This document shows positions 54,216 through 62,564 of a stretch of 64,000 bases of DNA, piece by piece. Made by a program: the position numbers and the translations under genes. A model generated the notes under the pieces. That model ran no database searches. It saw only the letters and a list, made by a program, of their open reading frames with translations, and had not been told where the DNA came from. The stretch lies in the NCBI RefSeq assembly GCF_029581355.1, contig NZ_CP120849.1, positions 528,501 to 592,500 of the forward strand. The letters are read 5' to 3'. The DNA comes from Parabacteroides chongii. Lineage in GTDB: Bacteria > Bacteroidota > Bacteroidia > Bacteroidales > Tannerellaceae. How positions within the stretch are numbered: the stretch's first letter is position 1; each line of letters opens with the position of its first letter.

Positions 54216-54782
54216 ATGAAGAAATTCTTTTTAATAGGAGCAACGTTATTCCTTTCTTTATATGCTAGCGCACAGCATGTTGCATTAAAGAATAATATCG
54301 TCTACGATGCCACCGCCACTCCAAACCTCGGTCTGGAAGTAGGACTGGGAAAAAAGGTCACAATGGACCTTTCTGCGGGTTACAACCCATTTGAGTTTAG
54401 TAACGACAAACAATTCAAGCACTGGCTTGCCCATGCAGGTGTCCGGTTCTGGACTTGCGAAAAGTTCAACGGAACGTTCATCGGAGTTCACGCACTGGGC
54501 GGACAATATGACGTAGCCGGATTCAAGCTGCCGTTCGACATGTTCAAGAAATTGCGCGACCATCGATACGACGGTTATATGTATGGCGGCGGAGTAAGTA
54601 TCGGTCATCAATGGATCCTAAACAAACGTTGGGGTATCGAAGGTGAGATCGGTGCCGGTTACGCCCGTATGCATTACGACGAATACGCAAAAGGCAAAGA
54701 CATGCCGAAACTTCGAACAGGTAACCACAATTACTGGGGTGTGACGAAAGCGTCTATCTCCTTTATCTATTTTATCCACTAA
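54216..54782 (+). CDS. DUF3575-family outer-membrane protein
   Basis: A 188-residue protein. Start at 54216 (MKKFFLIGATLFLSLYASAQ, a signal peptide) is preferred over an in-frame ATG at 54174. It reads as a small beta-barrel: ALKNNIVYDATATPNLGLEV, FWTCEKFNGTFIGVHALGG and GGGVSIGHQWILNKRWGIEG. DUF3575 proteins occur in fimbrial loci of Bacteroidales. It precedes a DUF3868/OmpA-like gene by 30 nt. Confidence 0.85.
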   Translation: MKKFFLIGATLFLSLYASAQHVALKNNIVYDATATPNLGLEVGLGKKVTMDLSAGYNPFEFSNDKQFKHWLAHAGVRFWTCEKFNGTFIGVHALGGQYDVAGFKLPFDMFKKLRDHRYDGYMYGGGVSIGHQWILNKRWGIEGEIGAGYARMHYDEYAKGKDMPKLRTGNHNYWGVTKASISFIYFIH

Positions 54783-54812
54783 TTTATCAACTACTAAAAT
54801 CAAGTAAGTAAA

Positions 54813-56261
54813 ATGAAGAATTTATTTTATATTGCTACCGTTTTGTTGTGCACCACGTATGGAAGCATGCAAGCGCAGACTGTTAGCCCGGACGGTATAG
54901 CATACAGCGACCTGCAAATAAAGAAAGAAGGCAGCGAGGTTGTATTGTCGACGACTGCCAACCTCACAAACATGAACCTGAAATCGCAGAACATGGTAAT
55001 CATCACCCCGGTGCTTCAATCGGCAGACAAAGCAAATACAGTCAAGTTCGACCCGTTTGTCATTACCGGCAAGAAACGTATGAAGGCACTCAACCGTGAG
55101 ATGTCTTTCGGTGCCGAACCGTTCGCACAGACACCGACCGTGATCTTCCGCCACAAGAAAAACGAAGTGGAATCGATCCCTATGACGCTGACCGTACCTT
55201 ACGAAAGCTGGATGCGTAACGCCTCGCTCGTGATGCAGGCGAATACCACCGGATGTGCATCCTGTGATGTAGCCAGCAATATCACTCCGCTGTCGTCACG
55301 CATATTGCCTCCGGTAGTTGCACCGACTTACGAACTGAGTTATGTGACTCCTCCGGCAGAACCGGTAAAACAGCGTAGTGAAACACACTCGGCTTATCTG
55401 AACTTCGAAGTGGGCAAATCTGTCCTGCTGCATGACTTCAAGAATAACGCCGCCGAGTTGAAAAGCGTAAATAAGATCGTCAATGAAGTACGTAACGACA
55501 AGAACCTGAAGTTCACAGAGTTTAATATCACAGGATATGCTTCACCGGAAGGCGGCTACGACTATAATATGAAACTGTCGGAAAGCCGTGCCAAGGCATT
55601 TGCCGCTTACATGAAAGATAAGGAAGATATGAACCCGTCGCTGATGAAGGTAAACTGGGAAGGTGAAGACTGGATCGGTTTGCGCAACACGATCAAAGCA
55701 TCCAACCTGTCCGACCGCGATGAAATCCTGAAAGTACTGGATATCTCCGACATCAATAAACGTAAGGCACAGCTCAAAGCCCTGAACGGAGGACGTACGT
55801 ACCGCATGTTGCTGGACGATTATTATCCTGCCCTGCGTCGTATCGACTATACGCTGGCTTACATTGCCCGTCCGTTCGATGTGAACGAAGCCAAACAGGT
55901 AATCAAGACGAAACCTCAGTATCTGAGTCTGAACGAAATGTTCGTGGTAGCCAATACGTACCCGAAAGACAGCCCGGAATTCAAAGAGGTATTCGATATT
56001 GCCGTACGCCTCTATCCGACCGATCCGGTTGCACAGCAGAATACTGCCGCTCTTGAGATCGAACGCGGAGCTACTGAAGCCGGCATCGAACGTCTGCAAA
56101 AGATCAACACACCGGAAGCCTGGAACAACCTCGGTGTAGCCTACGCCAAGAAAAAAGAGTATCAGAAAGCACTCGAATATTTCAGCAAGGCTGCCAATGC
56201 TGGTGTCAAAGCCGCAGCCGAAAACCAGGAAGGGTTGAGCAACTGGCTGAAAGAACAATGA
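54813..56261 (+). CDS. DUF3868/OmpA-like/TPR protein
   Basis: A 482-residue exported protein (signal ends SMQAQ). The N-terminal DUF3868 domain (about 25-165) has VVLSTTANLTNMNLKSQ and a Cys pair (GCASCD). An OmpA-like region (about 190-300; FNITGYASPEGGYDYN) would bind peptidoglycan. The C-terminal TPR repeats (about 390-482) include AWNNLGVAYAKKKEYQKALE. Family members accompany fimbrillins; no fimbrillin gene follows here, so the partner is unknown. Confidence 0.85.
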   Translation: MKNLFYIATVLLCTTYGSMQAQTVSPDGIAYSDLQIKKEGSEVVLSTTANLTNMNLKSQNMVIITPVLQSADKANTVKFDPFVITGKKRMKALNREMSFGAEPFAQTPTVIFRHKKNEVESIPMTLTVPYESWMRNASLVMQANTTGCASCDVASNITPLSSRILPPVVAPTYELSYVTPPAEPVKQRSETHSAYLNFEVGKSVLLHDFKNNAAELKSVNKIVNEVRNDKNLKFTEFNITGYASPEGGYDYNMKLSESRAKAFAAYMKDKEDMNPSLMKVNWEGEDWIGLRNTIKASNLSDRDEILKVLDISDINKRKAQLKALNGGRTYRMLLDDYYPALRRIDYTLAYIARPFDVNEAKQVIKTKPQYLSLNEMFVVANTYPKDSPEFKEVFDIAVRLYPTDPVAQQNTAALEIERGATEAGIERLQKINTPEAWNNLGVAYAKKKEYQKALEYFSKAANAGVKAAAENQEGLSNWLKEQ

Positions 56262-56327
56262 AAATGAATCTTTCGACCCGGCATCGGTAGCGAAAAAGGT
56301 CGTATTAGTTACAGCCCTTAAAATAAT

Positions 56328-56362
56328 AAAACCCCGGTAAACATCACGTCTACCGGGGTTTT
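56328..56362. terminator. Bidirectional terminator
   Basis: aaaaccccggta pairs perfectly with taccggggtttt across an 11-nt loop, between the DUF3868 gene and the converging nitronate-monooxygenase gene. Confidence 0.88.
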
Positions 56363-56384
56363 ATATTCATATAAGTAGAAAAAA

Positions 56385-57452
56385 TCATTCTTTCGATTTC
56401 CACTCGTTGATCAGTTCGTTGATCGTCTCGCGTACCGACATGATGCGGCTGGTCTTCCAAGCATTGCTTCCGGCAAAGGCATATCCGTTCTCAAAGTTTC
56501 CTTTGAAAGCGTTGTACAAAGCCGTGACGATGCAATAAGGACTTCGCGAAATGTCGCACGTCTTGATGCAGTTGAAAGGACACGCTTTCGGTTGCTTGAT
56601 CCCTGCTTTCACCTTTTCGAGGAAGTTGCAATGGATCGCACGACCGGGCATACCGACCGGGCTCTTGATGATCTCGATGTCCTTCTCTTCCGCTTTAATA
56701 TAGCTTTCCTTGAAAGCGTCGGAAGCATCACACTCGGTAGTCGTGACGAAACGGGTTCCTAATTGAACGCCCGATGCTCCAAGGTCCATCATGCGTTTGA
56801 TATCTTCACCCGTATAAATGCCTCCTGCTGCAATTACCGGGATACTCTTGTTGTATTTCTCTTCGAAGAGAGAAACTTCGTGTACTACCTGCGGCAGTAA
56901 CTCTTCCAGTGAGAAATGTTCGTCTTCCAGCTGGTTCTCCTTGTAACCGAGGTGACCGCCGGCTTTCGGACCTTCCAGCACGACAGCGTCGGGCAGGTAG
57001 TCGTAGTTGTTTTTCCATTTCTCGCAGATGATGCGTACGGCACGTGCACTCGATACGATGGGCACGAGCTTCGTCACACTGTCTTTCTTCAGGAAAGAGG
57101 GTAAGTCGAGCGGCAGACCTGCACCACTGAAGATAATATCCACCTTTTCGGCGATACTTGTCTTCACCAGTTCGGCAAAGTCTGACAAGGCTACCATTAC
57201 GTTTACACCGATGATACCTTTTGCCTTTTCACGAGCTTTACGGATCTCTTCAGCCAGGCCCAAATTGCCGGCTTCAGTGTAATTAGGAGATAATTTCTTA
57301 TATAAAAGTCCGAGACCGGCTGCGGAGATAACGCCAATCCCACCTTCATTTGCAACGGCCGAGGCTAAGCCGGATAGAGATATTCCTACGCCCATCCCAC
57401 CTTGGATAATTGGGAAACGGGGTTTGAGATCTCCGATTGTTAATGTCTTCAT
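56385..57452 (-). CDS. Nitronate monooxygenase-like flavoprotein
   Basis: A 355-residue TIM-barrel FMN enzyme of the 2-nitropropane dioxygenase/FabK group. It starts MKTLTIGDLKPRFPIIQGGM; the FMN-binding parts include GIGVISAAGLGLLY, EGPKAGGHLG, VIAAGGIYTGEDIKRMMDLG and GASGVQLGTRFVTTTE. A Cys-rich segment (KACPFNCIKTCDISRSPYC, about 295-315) is a subgroup feature and might hold a metal or be redox-active. The physiological substrate is unknown. Single gene with its own promoter. Confidence 0.88.
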   Translation of the reverse strand: MKTLTIGDLKPRFPIIQGGMGVGISLSGLASAVANEGGIGVISAAGLGLLYKKLSPNYTEAGNLGLAEEIRKAREKAKGIIGVNVMVALSDFAELVKTSIAEKVDIIFSGAGLPLDLPSFLKKDSVTKLVPIVSSARAVRIICEKWKNNYDYLPDAVVLEGPKAGGHLGYKENQLEDEHFSLEELLPQVVHEVSLFEEKYNKSIPVIAAGGIYTGEDIKRMMDLGASGVQLGTRFVTTTECDASDAFKESYIKAEEKDIEIIKSPVGMPGRAIHCNFLEKVKAGIKQPKACPFNCIKTCDISRSPYCIVTALYNAFKGNFENGYAFAGSNAWKTSRIMSVRETINELINEWKSKE

Positions 57453-57481
57453 GTAAGTTTATATAGTTTATAAATACGCAG

Positions 57482-57515
57482 CAAAGGTAGCACAATAAAC
57501 CAAATGATGTGCAAA
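57482..57515 (-). promoter_or_regulatory. Promoter of the nitronate-monooxygenase gene
   Basis: Minus-strand TACCTTTG at 57482-57489 and TTTG at 57512-57515, 22 nt apart, 30 nt before the start. Confidence 0.65.
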
Positions 57516-57607
57516 AAGGACCAATATTATTGCACAGGTATATCTTTTTTGTGCAATAACATCAGTCCTTTACGACTAAAACCAAAGCAAAACCTTTAAA
57601 GACTAAA

Positions 57608-58426
57608 CTATTTAACCGGGATATAACCCACTTTCTTCACAATTTCCTGTCCCTCAGCAGACAATACATAATCGATGAACGGTTTCACAGGACCTTCGTT
57701 TTTTGCCTCGTAATAGTAGAACAACGGACGGACAATCGGATAGGTCTTATTCTTTGCATTGGCAAAAGAAGGTTCCACATAATTCTTTCCGGCATCGTAA
57801 GAGACATGAAGCGGTTTTACGTCTTTATTGACATACGCCAGTCCGACGTAGCCGATAGCACCTTTTGTCTGGCTTACCGACTGGATGATAGCTCCTGTCG
57901 CGGGCATACTCAGGATACCGTTCATATAATTCTTGTTCTTCAATACACTTTCCTTGAAAAACTCATAGGTACCGGAAGAAGTTTCACGCGAATAGGCAAC
58001 GATCTTCATATCGACTCCGCCTACTTCTTTCCAGTTCTTGATCTTGCCGGTGAAGATTCCTTCCAGCTGTTCACGGGTCAGGTTGTCTACCTTATTGGAA
58101 GGATGAACGACTACCGCCAGGGCATCATAAGCGATCACCACCTCCTTTGCATTCTTCTTTGCTTCCTGCAGACGAACTTTTTCATCGAATTTCATTTTAC
58201 GGGAAGACATCGCAATATCGGTCGTTCCTTCCATGAGAGCAGAGATACCGACACCCGAGCCGCCACCCGTTACGGTCACTTTAGTGCCTTTATGCTTATT
58301 CATAAAATTCTCGGCCTCCGTCTGGCTGACGGGCAGACAAGTATCACTTCCTTTGATCTTCTGTGCAAATACATTTGTTGTAAATAAACCGATGGCCATA
58401 GCAGCCAAAAGAATCGTCTTTTTCAT
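57608..58426 (-). CDS. pstS: Phosphate ABC transporter substrate-binding protein
   Basis: A 272-residue periplasmic binding protein. The chosen start at 58426 (MKKTILLAAMAIGLFTTNVF) opens a signal peptide; the longer frame from 58468 would break it. Phosphate-binding loops: GSDTCLPVSQ (about 22-31), TGGGSGVGISALMEGTTDIA (about 50-69) and RETSSGTYEFF (about 140-150). pstC/pstA/pstB are not in the window. It lies downstream of a phosphate-type porin gene, but a toxin-antitoxin pair on the other strand lies in between. Confidence 0.93.
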   Translation of the reverse strand: MKKTILLAAMAIGLFTTNVFAQKIKGSDTCLPVSQTEAENFMNKHKGTKVTVTGGGSGVGISALMEGTTDIAMSSRKMKFDEKVRLQEAKKNAKEVVIAYDALAVVVHPSNKVDNLTREQLEGIFTGKIKNWKEVGGVDMKIVAYSRETSSGTYEFFKESVLKNKNYMNGILSMPATGAIIQSVSQTKGAIGYVGLAYVNKDVKPLHVSYDAGKNYVEPSFANAKNKTYPIVRPLFYYYEAKNEGPVKPFIDYVLSAEGQEIVKKVGYIPVK

Positions 58427-58523
58427 TACTCTTATTGAATTAATTTTCTTACTGCAAAGTAAGCACAAGAGTATTTCAACGACATGAAACAGGTATTACA
58501 TTTGTATGAAGATGAGAGTGATA

Positions 58524-58553
58524 TTGTTTTTCCGAAACAAAAACGTATATTTG
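58524..58553 (+). promoter_or_regulatory. Promoter of the toxin-antitoxin pair
   Basis: TTG ending at 58526, 19-nt spacer, TATATTTG at 58546-58553, 27 nt before the antitoxin start. Confidence 0.65.
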
Positions 58554-58579
58554 CAATTCACAAAAGAAAGGAGTTTATC

Positions 58580-58783
58580 ATGACACAGCTAATTATTACA
58601 TTAGACGATTCGGTTAAGTTGCCGGATATAAAAAAAGCCCTTTCCTTGCTACGCGGAATAAAGCACATTACAGTAAAAAAAGAGGAACCAAATGCCGAAA
58701 CCCGAAAAGCAATGGATGATATAAAAAAAGGGAATACTATTAAATGCAACGATTTCAACGATTACCTTAACAAAGTAAAGTGA
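58580..58783 (+). CDS. Antitoxin of a DinJ/YafQ-like pair
   Basis: A 67-residue protein beginning MTQLIITLDDSVKLPDIKKA; the beta-strand start and following helices fit RelB/DinJ or ParD-like antitoxins. The start at 58580 is set by a strong aaaggag ribosome-binding site at 58566-58572, unusual for this genome, and by position after the promoter; the frame from 58484 is too long. Its stop overlaps or nearly overlaps the toxin start. Confidence 0.8.
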   Translation: MTQLIITLDDSVKLPDIKKALSLLRGIKHITVKKEEPNAETRKAMDDIKKGNTIKCNDFNDYLNKVK

Positions 58784-58785
58784 GC

Positions 58786-59058
58786 ATGTACGCAATTGAA
58801 TTTACCCGGAAATATCTGAAAGACCTTAAACTAGCCCGGAAACGAAACCTTGACGAGTCTAAGTTAAACGAAGTGATCTCCATCCTGAGCAAAGGAGAAG
58901 CATTACCTGTTAAAAACAAAGATCACTCTCTGAGCGGAGATTACTCCGGGTTCAGAGAGTGTCATATTACACCTGATTGGCTTCTTATTTATTCAATCGA
59001 TCATGGATTGAAAATACTGGAATTAGTCCGGACAGGTTCACATTCCGACCTGTTTTAG
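58786..59058 (+). CDS. YafQ-family mRNA interferase toxin
   Basis: A 90-residue RelE-superfamily endoribonuclease that cleaves mRNA on the ribosome. Signature segments: HSLSGDYSGFRECHITPDWL and LVRTGSHSDLF, with the catalytic-site His and Asp/Phe region of YafQ. Start taken at ATG 58786; GTG at 58780 overlapping the antitoxin stop is an alternative. Its last 4 nt overlap the converging porin stop codon. Confidence 0.9.
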   Translation: MYAIEFTRKYLKDLKLARKRNLDESKLNEVISILSKGEALPVKNKDHSLSGDYSGFRECHITPDWLLIYSIDHGLKILELVRTGSHSDLF

Positions 59059-60341
59059 AACTTATACTGCAAACGAACCGTCAGCACATTGTCCTTGCGG
59101 TCTTTTTCATAGCCTTTTACGAAGTCGCTTTTCTCGTTGAAGTTAAATTCGTAGTAAGCCTGTACGCGGATATGTTTGTTGAAGCGGTAGAGAGCTCCGA
59201 TACCGAATGTGCTTTGTGCCAGGTCCGTTTTGGAGGTATTGGAGTTTTCCTGACCGATCTCGTTGCCTTTCAGTTTGGTGTTCGGATCGTATACGTCATA
59301 CTTGAACACGGCAGAGAACGGAGAAGTTCCGATGTCCTGCACCAGGTAGAAGAAATAACCGATGAACGGGCGTTTGAACAAAGCATTCTCCGGCAGGTTT
59401 TCCGGACGCGTACCGGTATTGGGACTCTTACTGCTGGAGGCAATCCCCGGCTGTGTACCGATAAGACCTTCCGCACGCAGAGTAGTCATACCCCATGAAC
59501 TCAGATAGCTGAACTGGGCATCCAAACCGAGATATTCACGTTTCATATACGTACCCGTTTCCCCTTTGTCTACCTTGACGAAGCGTTTGTCTACCATCTC
59601 ATATGCATCCGTTGTCGGATTGTAAACGCCACCATTATAATAAGAGAAGCCGGCTCCCCACTTTCCCCAGTTGCCGATTGCTTTCTCTGCACCCAGGCGA
59701 CCGATAAAGTCCTTGCGGCTGTCGGTTTCACGGTTAATACTGTTACCGGCAAATAGACCTGCATCCAAACGAAGGAAAGCCAAAGGACTTTCCTTTTTAG
59801 TACGGAGAGTCAGCATGGCTCCCAGGTCACGTTCATCCGGGAAAAAGTACTGAATGATCGTGGCACGTTCGGGAGATTCCAGTCCGCTGGTCGAATAACC
59901 GATCTCATAACCGAAAGGACGGTTGAAAACACCCGCCATCAGCTGGCTGCGCTTCGTCCAAGGATCTTTGATGCCGATATACAAGTCGCGGAAACTGACA
60001 CCTTTGTCGTTCGCTTCGATCTGTACGGCTCCGGTACCGATACCGTCGTTGTATTCAAACTTCAGTCGTCCGCGACGGATACCGATGCGGTTGAAACCTT
60101 TGTCTTCATGTTCGTTCTTATCGCCGACTTTCAGGGTGGCATCTTCCTGTCCATATTGGTATTGCCCCTGAATATAGGCTGAGACTTTAAACTTGCTCAG
60201 CCCTTTCACTATCTTATCCAGCGTCGCTGTCTCTTCCGCAAGCGAGTCGATGCGGGTTTCTAATTGTTCCATGTTCTGTGCTCCCGCAAAAAGGGGGAGA
60301 AGCGCCAACAGGAGAAGCGCCGTTAATTTCATTTTCTTCAT
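59055..60341 (-). CDS. Phosphate-selective porin O/P-like protein
   Basis: A 428-residue outer-membrane porin. Start at 60341 (MKKMKLTALLLLALLPLFAG, signal peptide). A short periplasmic coiled coil (LETRIDSLAEETATLDKIVK) precedes the barrel, as in OprP/OprO. Barrel segments include GIRRGRLKFEYNDG, FNRPFGYEIGYSTSGLESPE and a C-terminal Phe (LTVRLQYKF). It is on the same strand as pstS, 629 nt upstream of it, so the pair probably serves phosphate uptake. Confidence 0.88.
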   Translation of the reverse strand: MKKMKLTALLLLALLPLFAGAQNMEQLETRIDSLAEETATLDKIVKGLSKFKVSAYIQGQYQYGQEDATLKVGDKNEHEDKGFNRIGIRRGRLKFEYNDGIGTGAVQIEANDKGVSFRDLYIGIKDPWTKRSQLMAGVFNRPFGYEIGYSTSGLESPERATIIQYFFPDERDLGAMLTLRTKKESPLAFLRLDAGLFAGNSINRETDSRKDFIGRLGAEKAIGNWGKWGAGFSYYNGGVYNPTTDAYEMVDKRFVKVDKGETGTYMKREYLGLDAQFSYLSSWGMTTLRAEGLIGTQPGIASSSKSPNTGTRPENLPENALFKRPFIGYFFYLVQDIGTSPFSAVFKYDVYDPNTKLKGNEIGQENSNTSKTDLAQSTFGIGALYRFNKHIRVQAYYEFNFNEKSDFVKGYEKDRKDNVLTVRLQYKF

Positions 60342-60493
60342 TCCTGACTTTGTTGGTTGCGGTGAAAAATGTGTTACATCACTGTTTCCGGTTGCAAAGA
60401 AAACGCTTTTCTGTTTCACATATGTTTCATCCTTGTTACAAAGGTGAAAACAAACTATTACAAACTTACTACAAACGACTCGCCAAACCCTTA

Positions 60494-62413
60494 TTAGTCA
60501 ACAGTCAGATTACCATGTCCCGTTCTTTTGTCAGACTCGGCACGCTTCTCCAGCTCTTTTATAGTCAGGGAGATCAGCTTGCCGGACGGCTTACCGTTAA
60601 GATAGGTGATAACACGCAATCTGCTGGCAGTCTTCGGGATACTCAACGGCTCACTATATTTCGGAGTGAAACAGTCCGGATCCGTATTATCGAATGTATA
60701 GTAAATATCGGTTCCTGCAATCTCACTGCTCAGTTCCACCTGCAACACGCCATCCTGCAGATACGGGGTGACAATCGCATTATACATACTACGGGCGTAA
60801 TTGATACCTGCCTGATCGGCACGTACGAAATGACGTTCGACACGCGGCCAGAATTTCTCCCAGTTAGTTTGTGCCGGACCGCTCCATAACACTTCCGCTA
60901 AAGCCCAGCCACGCGGCCATGCCATATATTCTGCATGACGGAAAGTAGGAATCGCCTCTCCCCAGATGTTGCCTTGTCCGCCCAGAACCATTTCAGCCGG
61001 AACGCCTTCCGGTACCGGATTGAAGCTATACGAATCCGTCAGACGGCACATGGAATAAGTGGCGGGTTCTACAGAAGGCTCTCCCTGATACAAATCTAGG
61101 TAACAATGTTGCGTCGGTGTCATGATCACATGATGACCAGCTTTAGCCGATTTGATGCCACCATCCATGCCACGCCAGCTCATCACATTGGCATCGGGTG
61201 CCAGACCGCCTTCCAGTATCTCGTCCCAGCCGACCAGTTTCTTTCCTTTCGATTTCAGCAGATCACCCATCCGGTGGATAAAGTAACTTTGCAATTCTTC
61301 TTCATTCTTCAGATTCTCCGCTTTCATACGAGCCTGGCAACGGGGACATTTATGCCAGAAACCTTTAAAGCATTCGTCGCCGCCGATGTGGATATATTCG
61401 TCGGGGAAAAGTGCCGCCACTTCCGTCAGCACCTTATCCATAAACTCGAAAGTCGATTCTTTACCGATACAAAGTGTATTCTCATCTTCTCCATAAAATT
61501 TATTTCCTACATTCACTGCATCCGGTGCTTTCATGCAAGCCAGCTCCGGATAGGCGACCAAAGCGGCAACCCCATGACCAGGCACGTCTATTTCCGGAAT
61601 AACACGAACAAAACGCTGGGCTGCATAAGCCAGTACTTCCTTCACATCTTCCTGAGTATAAAAGCCTCCGTAAGTTGTTTCTTCTCCTTTTTGCGCACGT
61701 TCACGTCCCCACCAGTCGCCTACACGGTCAGCACGCCAGGCTCCTACTTCCGTCAGTTTCGGCAATGACTTTATTTCCAGGCGCCATCCCTGGTCGTCTG
61801 TCAGGTGCCAATGGAAAACATTCATCTTGTACTCTGCCAGTTCATCAATAAACTTCATGACTTCTTCTTTATTGAACCAGTGGCGGCTGACGTCCAGCAT
61901 CATCCCACGCCAGGCGAATTGAGGTTTATCAATAATATCGACGCAGGGAATCGTCCATTTCTTATCTTTAGGTTGTTCAGTCGTACTTTTGATCTCAGCC
62001 GGAAGCATCTGCAACAATGTTTGCACGCCATAGAAAATACCGGCAGGCTTATTGGCAGTCAAGAGAATATCGCCATGTTTCACTTTCAGGTGATATCCTT
62101 CATCACCCAATGCAGCATCGTCTGTAAGTTTGAACTCGATCTTTCCGTGTTTCTCAACAGGAAGTTCAAAACCGGCTGCCGGAGCAATCTTCTCATTAAA
62201 ATACCGGGCAATACCTTTCAGCTCTTCGTTAGAAGTATCCAACGTGATTGCAGCTCTACGGGTCAGTGTGAAACAATCCGAACCGACAGTCATTTCCTGT
62301 GGCACGGGGATCAAGGCGAGTTCTTTGTCCGCTGTCGCACAGGTCTTGTCAGCACAAGACGTAGAGGTAAACAACAAAGCGGCTGTAGCAAGACTTAGCA
62401 GTGTTCTTTTCAT
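60494..62413 (-). CDS. Beta-N-acetylhexosaminidase, GH20, second copy
   Basis: A 639-residue lipoprotein (TLLSLATAALLFTSTSCADK). GH20b domain at about 30-150; catalytic barrel with HIGGDECFKGFWHKCPRCQA holding the Asp-Glu pair near residue 345, and GMMLDVSRHWFNKEEVMKF; a short chitobiase-type end (IYYTFDNTDPDCFTPKYSEP). It lacks the F5/8 domain of the enzyme at 24400-26721. It would remove terminal GlcNAc/GalNAc outside or in the periplasm. Confidence 0.93.
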   Translation of the reverse strand: MKRTLLSLATAALLFTSTSCADKTCATADKELALIPVPQEMTVGSDCFTLTRRAAITLDTSNEELKGIARYFNEKIAPAAGFELPVEKHGKIEFKLTDDAALGDEGYHLKVKHGDILLTANKPAGIFYGVQTLLQMLPAEIKSTTEQPKDKKWTIPCVDIIDKPQFAWRGMMLDVSRHWFNKEEVMKFIDELAEYKMNVFHWHLTDDQGWRLEIKSLPKLTEVGAWRADRVGDWWGRERAQKGEETTYGGFYTQEDVKEVLAYAAQRFVRVIPEIDVPGHGVAALVAYPELACMKAPDAVNVGNKFYGEDENTLCIGKESTFEFMDKVLTEVAALFPDEYIHIGGDECFKGFWHKCPRCQARMKAENLKNEEELQSYFIHRMGDLLKSKGKKLVGWDEILEGGLAPDANVMSWRGMDGGIKSAKAGHHVIMTPTQHCYLDLYQGEPSVEPATYSMCRLTDSYSFNPVPEGVPAEMVLGGQGNIWGEAIPTFRHAEYMAWPRGWALAEVLWSGPAQTNWEKFWPRVERHFVRADQAGINYARSMYNAIVTPYLQDGVLQVELSSEIAGTDIYYTFDNTDPDCFTPKYSEPLSIPKTASRLRVITYLNGKPSGKLISLTIKELEKRAESDKRTGHGNLTVD

Positions 62414-62471
62414 TATTATTTGTTTATGTTAGAAATTTTGCACGAAGATAACAATTCGCTGATAAACAGAA

Positions 62472-62508
62472 AAGTCTCCCCGGTAAATAACCGGGGAGAC
62501 TTCTTTTT
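62472..62508. terminator. Bidirectional terminator
   Basis: aagtctccccggt (62472-62484) pairs perfectly with accggggagactt (62490-62502) around a 5-nt loop, followed by ctttttt on the plus strand. It ends the gene at 62565-64000. Confidence 0.88.
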
Positions 62509-62564
62509 TATTGTTTTCCAAAGCTATCCTATCCCTTGTGTCAGAAGGATAACCTGTTCATACT

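Noticed and set aside
58484..58579. Longer antitoxin start at 58484
   Set aside because: It would begin upstream of the promoter box and ribosome-binding site that precede 58580.
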